NCBI GenBank assembly: GCA_964390465.1
Contig: CAYMIJ010000007.1
Coordinates: 62,001 to 126,000 of the forward strand
DNA length: 64,000 nt
Reading direction: 5' to 3'
DNA from: JADZAI01 sp964390465
GTDB lineage: Bacteria; Pseudomonadota; Alphaproteobacteria; Micropepsales; Micropepsaceae
This document shows, piece after piece, positions 61,565 through 64,000 of the stretch (positions are counted from its first letter, which is position 1; each line of letters opens with the position of its first letter). The notes beneath the pieces were generated by a model, which was not told the origin of the DNA, searched no databases, and was given only the letters and a program-made list of their open reading frames with translations. The position numbers and the translations under genes were made by a program.

Positions 61565-64000
61565 ATGACTGCCCCCGATCCCATGACGCCACCACAAGGG
61601 CCCGTGATCGTGCTGCCGGTGCTTGTGCCAGCAGCTGACGGCGCAGCCATCCGCCATCCGGGTGGCGATGTTGAGCATATCGGCAGGGCAGCTGCCGCAA
61701 CGCTGTTCAAAAGCCAGCCGCTGATGGTATGTCATACCGGGTTCACGGCCCGGCGGCTTGGGTTGAGCGAACCTGGCCGCCGCGCCACGGGGCTGCCCGC
61801 TCATGCCGATGTAGCTGAACTGTTTGCGTTCGTTCACCCCGCCCGCCCGATCATTCCGAGTGCGGCAGGGCTGGCGCAGGCGCTGGAACTGAGTGTTCCA
61901 CATTCCGTCAACATGCAGGCGGATGTCATTCATCAGGCCGCACTAAAACTGCTGCATGATCTTCAGGGCAAGTCAGACGCCGAGCGCCATGAGTGCCGCG
62001 TACTCTCTGCCGTGGCCGCGCGGGCCGGTTGGCCGTGGTCACCCTTCATCGAGCAGATCCTTGGTCCTGCCGTACAGGGATTGGCGTCATTCGATACATG
62101 GAAGCGGCTGCCCGAATGGCAGGATCACCCGCCGCGCGGCGAGGCCGCCTCACGCCCCGTCACAGACAGTGAGGCCAGGCTCTGGCTGGCGGAGATTCTG
62201 GGGCCGGACAGCGAGCATCGCGCCGCCCAGTTTGACTACGCCGCAAATGCTGTGGGGGCCTTTGCCCCGCGCGAGCGGCGCGGCACTGGCCATGTTCTCA
62301 TTGCGGAAGCTGGGACGGGGGTCGGTAAAACGCTGGGTTATCTCAGCCCGGCAACACTTTGGGCGCGACGGAACGACGGCATTGCCTGGATTTCGACCTA
62401 CACCAAAAACCTTCAGCGCCAGCTGGATCAGGAATTGTCGCGCGTCTTTCCTGATCCCCGCGAGAAGCGTGAGAAAGTGACGATCCTGAAGGGCCGCGAG
62501 AACTATCTGTGCCTACTCAACTATGATGAAGCCACATCGGGGTTCGCCCTGGCCCCGACGCGCGAGATGATATTGCTTCTGCTCGTGGCGCGCTGGATTC
62601 CGGCGACCCGCGACGGTGATATTTCCGGCGGTGACTTTCCCGGCTGGATCAATGCCGAATACGGACGCACCGTCACCCTCACCGACAGGCGGGGCGAGTG
62701 TATTTACGGCGCCTGCAGGCACTATCGGCGCTGTTTCATCGAGCGCAACAACCGTGCTGCGGCGCGCGCTGAGATCGTTGTCGCCAATCATGCGCTGACC
62801 ATGTCGCGGGCCGCCATGAACCCGCGCTCGCTTGATGAAAGCGGCGCAGCCGATCATGCAGGCGAAAGGCAGCTTCCCCAGCGCTATGTCTTCGATGAAG
62901 GCCATCATCTGTTTGATGCCGCAGATGGCATCTTCGCAGCCCATATGACGGTTTCAGAAGGCGCAGAACTGCGCCGCTGGCTTCGAGGCCGGGATGGCGG
63001 GCGGTCATCGCGCGTGCGGGGCTTGCGCGAGCGCCTCACTGAAACGGCCGTGTTCACCACACAGATGGACGATGAACTGGCCGCACTGGAACATGCAGCC
63101 CTGATCCTGCCTGGGGAGGGCTGGCGTCAGCGCCTGCAGGATAATGTGCCCTTTGGAATGTTCGAGCGGTTCATCGCGACGATCCGCGCGCAGACGCTGG
63201 CGCGCACAAGCCAGAGCGAGCAGGATTACGATCTCGAATGCGAACCCTTTCCGCTGACAAGCGAGGTAGGCGACGCGTTGCCTGAGATGATGAGCGGACT
63301 GCGGGCACTCGCGCAACCGCTGCACACACTTGCGAAGCAGATCGGCAAAGAGGTCGATACGGCCGACACCAGCATTGCCGTGACAGACCTGTCACGTCTG
63401 CGGGCACTGCTTCGGGGTTTGCGGCGCAGAACCATTTTCATGGTCGAGGCCTGGCTGAACATGCTGGAGGGTCTTGCGTCAGGACAATCGCCCGAAGGCT
63501 TCATTGAGTGGTTCGGCATCTCGCGCGAAGCCCGGCGGGAGTCAGATGCCGGTTTCTTTCGGCATCATCTCGATCCAACAAGGCCCTTTGCAGACGAGGT
63601 TCTTTCTGCCGCGCATGGAGCGCTCATAACCTCAGCAACATTGCGTGATCGTGGCGCAGGCGGCGATGGTGAAGATGCCGGATGGCAGCACGCTGAAATC
63701 CGTTCAGGCGCCCAGCATCTTATTGAGCCGGCACAGCGCGCCACCTACGCATCGCCTTTTGACTACGCCAGACAATCGCGGGTCATTGTCATTACCGATG
63801 TTGAATTGAGTGATGCGCGCGCCGTAGCGGATGCTTATTACAGGCTCATCGCGGCGTCAGGTGGTGGTGCCTTGGGCCTGTTCACGTCTATTCGCCGTCT
63901 GCGCGACGTTCACCAGAAGATCACCAGCAGGCTTGAAGCACAGAACCTGCCACTCTTTGCACAGCATGTTGACGCGCTGGATACCGGGACGCTGGTCGAT
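61565..64000 (+). CDS. DinG/XPD-type ATP-dependent DNA helicase (partial, runs off window)
   Basis: Superfamily 2 iron-sulfur helicase, 5'-3' in characterised relatives. About 220 N-terminal residues precede the Walker A motif AEAGTGVGKT (247-256). Four cysteines in YLCLLNY, RGECIYGACRHYRRCF lie between motif I and motif II, as in the XPD/DinG Fe-S domain; motif II is DEGHHLFDA. The visible C-terminal part includes ALITSATLRD, LGLFTSIRRLRDVH and LFAQHVDALDTGTLVD, then the frame continues open past the edge. A Met at 61583 is an alternative start. Confidence 0.92.
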   Translation, partial: MTAPDPMTPPQGPVIVLPVLVPAADGAAIRHPGGDVEHIGRAAAATLFKSQPLMVCHTGFTARRLGLSEPGRRATGLPAHADVAELFAFVHPARPIIPSAAGLAQALELSVPHSVNMQADVIHQAALKLLHDLQGKSDAERHECRVLSAVAARAGWPWSPFIEQILGPAVQGLASFDTWKRLPEWQDHPPRGEAASRPVTDSEARLWLAEILGPDSEHRAAQFDYAANAVGAFAPRERRGTGHVLIAEAGTGVGKTLGYLSPATLWARRNDGIAWISTYTKNLQRQLDQELSRVFPDPREKREKVTILKGRENYLCLLNYDEATSGFALAPTREMILLLLVARWIPATRDGDISGGDFPGWINAEYGRTVTLTDRRGECIYGACRHYRRCFIERNNRAAARAEIVVANHALTMSRAAMNPRSLDESGAADHAGERQLPQRYVFDEGHHLFDAADGIFAAHMTVSEGAELRRWLRGRDGGRSSRVRGLRERLTETAVFTTQMDDELAALEHAALILPGEGWRQRLQDNVPFGMFERFIATIRAQTLARTSQSEQDYDLECEPFPLTSEVGDALPEMMSGLRALAQPLHTLAKQIGKEVDTADTSIAVTDLSRLRALLRGLRRRTIFMVEAWLNMLEGLASGQSPEGFIEWFGISREARRESDAGFFRHHLDPTRPFADEVLSAAHGALITSATLRDRGAGGDGEDAGWQHAEIRSGAQHLIEPAQRATYASPFDYARQSRVIVITDVELSDARAVADAYYRLIAASGGGALGLFTSIRRLRDVHQKITSRLEAQNLPLFAQHVDALDTGTLVD

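Overview
The window is bacterial chromosome, about 60% G+C by eye, from an alphaproteobacterium. The evidence is the gene string hisD-UPF0262-LMW phosphatase-infA-maf-RNase E/G-yacG, the DUF2948 protein, a class I lysyl-tRNA synthetase, an ExoD protein and a fused indolepyruvate ferredoxin oxidoreductase. I cannot fix the genus. The TonB receptor and the dense acyl-CoA gene content would suit an aerobic heterotroph related to Sphingomonadales, Caulobacterales or Hyphomonadaceae.

Layout. (1) 0-10.2 kb is an accessory uptake and hydrolysis cluster. It has a LysR regulator and a POT peptide transporter translationally tied to a beta-helix protein. Converging on these, across paired hairpins, is a three-gene operon: GH172/DUF2961, P1-family aminopeptidase, TonB receptor. 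A divergent NylB-like serine hydrolase lipoprotein follows. (2) 10.3-12.5 kb is a junkyard of mobile-element and gene fragments (IS6 stub, two IS3 tails, a serine-recombinase C-terminus, an IMPase 5' end and a porin 3' end) around tRNA-Phe. (3) 12.5-17.4 kb is the tightly overlapping housekeeping operon hisD to yacG. (4) 17.5-23.0 kb holds nadE, a GDP-mannose 3,5-epimerase, a divergent formylglycine-type sulfatase and sodB. DUF2948 and a small basic protein, usual neighbours of hisD, lie beyond it, so this block looks inserted into an ancestral string. (5) 23.7-42.7 kb is mixed metabolism and envelope: tRNA-Thr, enoyl-CoA hydratase, TerC, ExoD, an amino-acid dehydrogenase, the 2-oxoacid oxidoreductase, an SPFH/Arc pair, phenylalanine hydroxylase, a cyclase-RDD fusion, redoxin/DsbD, thiolase and NhaA.

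(6) 43.0-61.5 kb is rich in lipid and acyl-CoA functions: two translationally coupled pairs of hotdog thioesterases, a degenerate aldo/keto reductase fold next to a cNMP-binding patatin, an acyltransferase, MaoC hydratase with a TPR-methyltransferase, an LCAD-type acyl-CoA dehydrogenase, and a five-gene operon GST-FMO-MliC-MliC-TerB-like. pyrD, DUF952, an S24 repressor-like protein and lysK follow. (7) A DinG-type helicase runs off the right edge.

The least explained assemblies are the peptide/amide/glycan cluster at the left, the GST-FMO-MliC-MliC-TerB operon, the cyclase-RDD fusion, the AKR-patatin pair, and the SPFH-Arc pair with its upstream palindrome. No CRISPR array, prophage or classical defence island was seen.
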